From NCBI GenBank assembly GCA_025355485.1, contig JANXZP010000085.1, forward strand, positions 1-21,493: a DNA stretch of 21,493 bases, given 5' to 3'. The notes beneath the pieces were generated by a model. It made no database searches. It was not told the DNA's origin and saw only the letters and a list, made by a program, of their open reading frames with translations. The first letter of the stretch is position 1, and every line of letters begins with the position of its first letter. Below are positions 20,634-21,493 of the stretch, piece by piece. This DNA is from Pseudomonadota bacterium. Lineage in GTDB: Bacteria; Pseudomonadota; Gammaproteobacteria; Xanthomonadales; Xanthomonadaceae. The position numbers and the translations under genes are program-made.

Positions 20634-21493
20634 GTGACCCAACAGGCGCAACGCGTGTATTCGCGCATCGCCGGCACCGGCAGTTATCTGCCCGAGAAGG
20701 TGCTGACCAACGCCGATCTCGCGCAGTTCGTCGAGACCACCGACGAATGGATCCAGACGCGCACCGGCATCCGCGAACGCCGTGTCGCGGCCGAAGGCCA
20801 GACCACCAGCGACCTCGCCTTCGAGGCCGGATCGCGCGCGATGGAAGCGGCCGGCATCACCGGCGCCGATGTCGAATTGCTGATCGTCGGCACCACCACG
20901 CCCGACCTGATCTTTCCGTCCACCGCCTGCCTCGTGCAGACGCGGCTGGGCGCGAACGGCTGCATGGCGTTCGACGTCAACGCCGCGTGCTCGGGCTTCA
21001 TGTATGCGCTGAGCATCGCCGACCAGTTCATCCGCGCGGGCACGGTGAAAACCGCGCTGGTGATCGGCGCCGAAACCCTGACCCGCATGCTCGACTGGTC
21101 CGATCGCGCGACCTGCGTGCTGTTCGCCGACGGCGCGGGCGCGGTCGTGCTGAAGGCCGACGACGAGACCGGCATCATCTCCACCCACATGCATGCCGAC
21201 GGCGCGTTCAAGGAATTGCTGTGGAATCCGGTCGGCGTCTCGGCGGGTTTCAAGCTGGACGAAAAGAACGCCGGCGTGCGCGTGATGATGGCCGGCAGCG
21301 AGGTGTTCAAGGTCGCGGTGAAGACGCTCGATGCGGTGGTCGAGGAAACCCTCGACGCCAACGGCATCGACCGCCACGCGATCGACTGGCTGATCCCGCA
21401 CCAGGCCAACCTGCGCATCATCCAGGCGACCGCCAAGCGGCTCGACATGCCGATGGAACGCGTGATCGTCACCGTGGATCGCCACGGCAACAC
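20634..21493 (+). CDS. fabH: Beta-ketoacyl-ACP synthase III, 3' end beyond window
   Basis: 286 residues are visible of a protein usually about 320-330 long. FabH condenses acetyl-CoA with malonyl-ACP to start fatty acid synthesis. The catalytic cysteine is C119 (NAACSGF) and the histidine H256 (IPHQANLRII). The third catalytic residue, N286 of the HGN motif, is the last full codon before the edge. Two GTG codons lie side by side (20631 and 20634); GGAG at 20624-20627 is 6 bases before the second, which I chose. plsX, which separates rpmF and fabH in E. coli, is absent here, an order I recall from Xanthomonas. Confidence 0.95.
   Translation, partial: MTQQAQRVYSRIAGTGSYLPEKVLTNADLAQFVETTDEWIQTRTGIRERRVAAEGQTTSDLAFEAGSRAMEAAGITGADVELLIVGTTTPDLIFPSTACLVQTRLGANGCMAFDVNAACSGFMYALSIADQFIRAGTVKTALVIGAETLTRMLDWSDRATCVLFADGAGAVVLKADDETGIISTHMHADGAFKELLWNPVGVSAGFKLDEKNAGVRVMMAGSEVFKVAVKTLDAVVEETLDANGIDRHAIDWLIPHQANLRIIQATAKRLDMPMERVIVTVDRHGN

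Overview
The window looks like chromosomal DNA of a high-GC gammaproteobacterium, most likely Xanthomonadales/Lysobacterales and possibly Rhodanobacteraceae. This rests on an opsX-kdkA lipopolysaccharide (LPS) core pair, a neighbouring DUF6165 gene, fabH directly after rpmF without plsX, and the codon style. The family-level placement is inference. Most genes are housekeeping genes. I saw no defence, phage or secondary-metabolite system, and no CRISPR array.

Layout. 1-275: end of an IS3-family insertion sequence, cut by the window edge. 346-1890: DUF6165 gene and convergent OpsX-type heptosyltransferase, separated by a perfect hairpin. 1960-5627: a tight plus-strand run of kdkA, a metallo-beta-lactamase-fold hydrolase, moaA, moaC, moaD and moaE, joined by short overlaps or gaps of a few bases. 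It pairs Kdo phosphorylation with molybdopterin synthesis. 5742-8912: a large exported protein with eleven Asp-box (BNR) repeats. 8913-9575: an RNA-rich region with the SRP 4.5S RNA gene (ffs), a second incomplete copy of its 3' half carrying a hairpin-rich insert, several further hairpins, and tRNA-Ser(GGA). 9576-12797: dnaX, ybaB/ebfC, recR, a 76-aa protein and hinT. 12807-16666 (minus): MoxR ATPase, DUF58 protein and transglutaminase-like membrane protein in one operon. 16735-18585: GT39 membrane glycosyltransferase. 18616-19683 (minus): yceF (Maf family) and a small membrane/coiled-coil protein. 19804 to the end: yceD, rpmF and fabH (cut by the edge).

How the parts work together. KdkA and OpsX fit the single, phosphorylated Kdo type of inner core known from Haemophilus. 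MoaA and MoaC make cyclic pyranopterin monophosphate, and MoaD/MoaE convert it to molybdopterin. DnaX, YbaB and RecR form the widespread replication/recombination cluster. YceD, L32 and FabH form the ribosome/fatty-acid cluster.

The best signal not explained by ordinary genes is the mosaic partial ffs duplication at 8937-9121. Secondary points are a probable CTG start for recR, promoters that would give leaderless mRNAs for yceD and perhaps dnaX, and a nine-base C run inside the transglutaminase gene.
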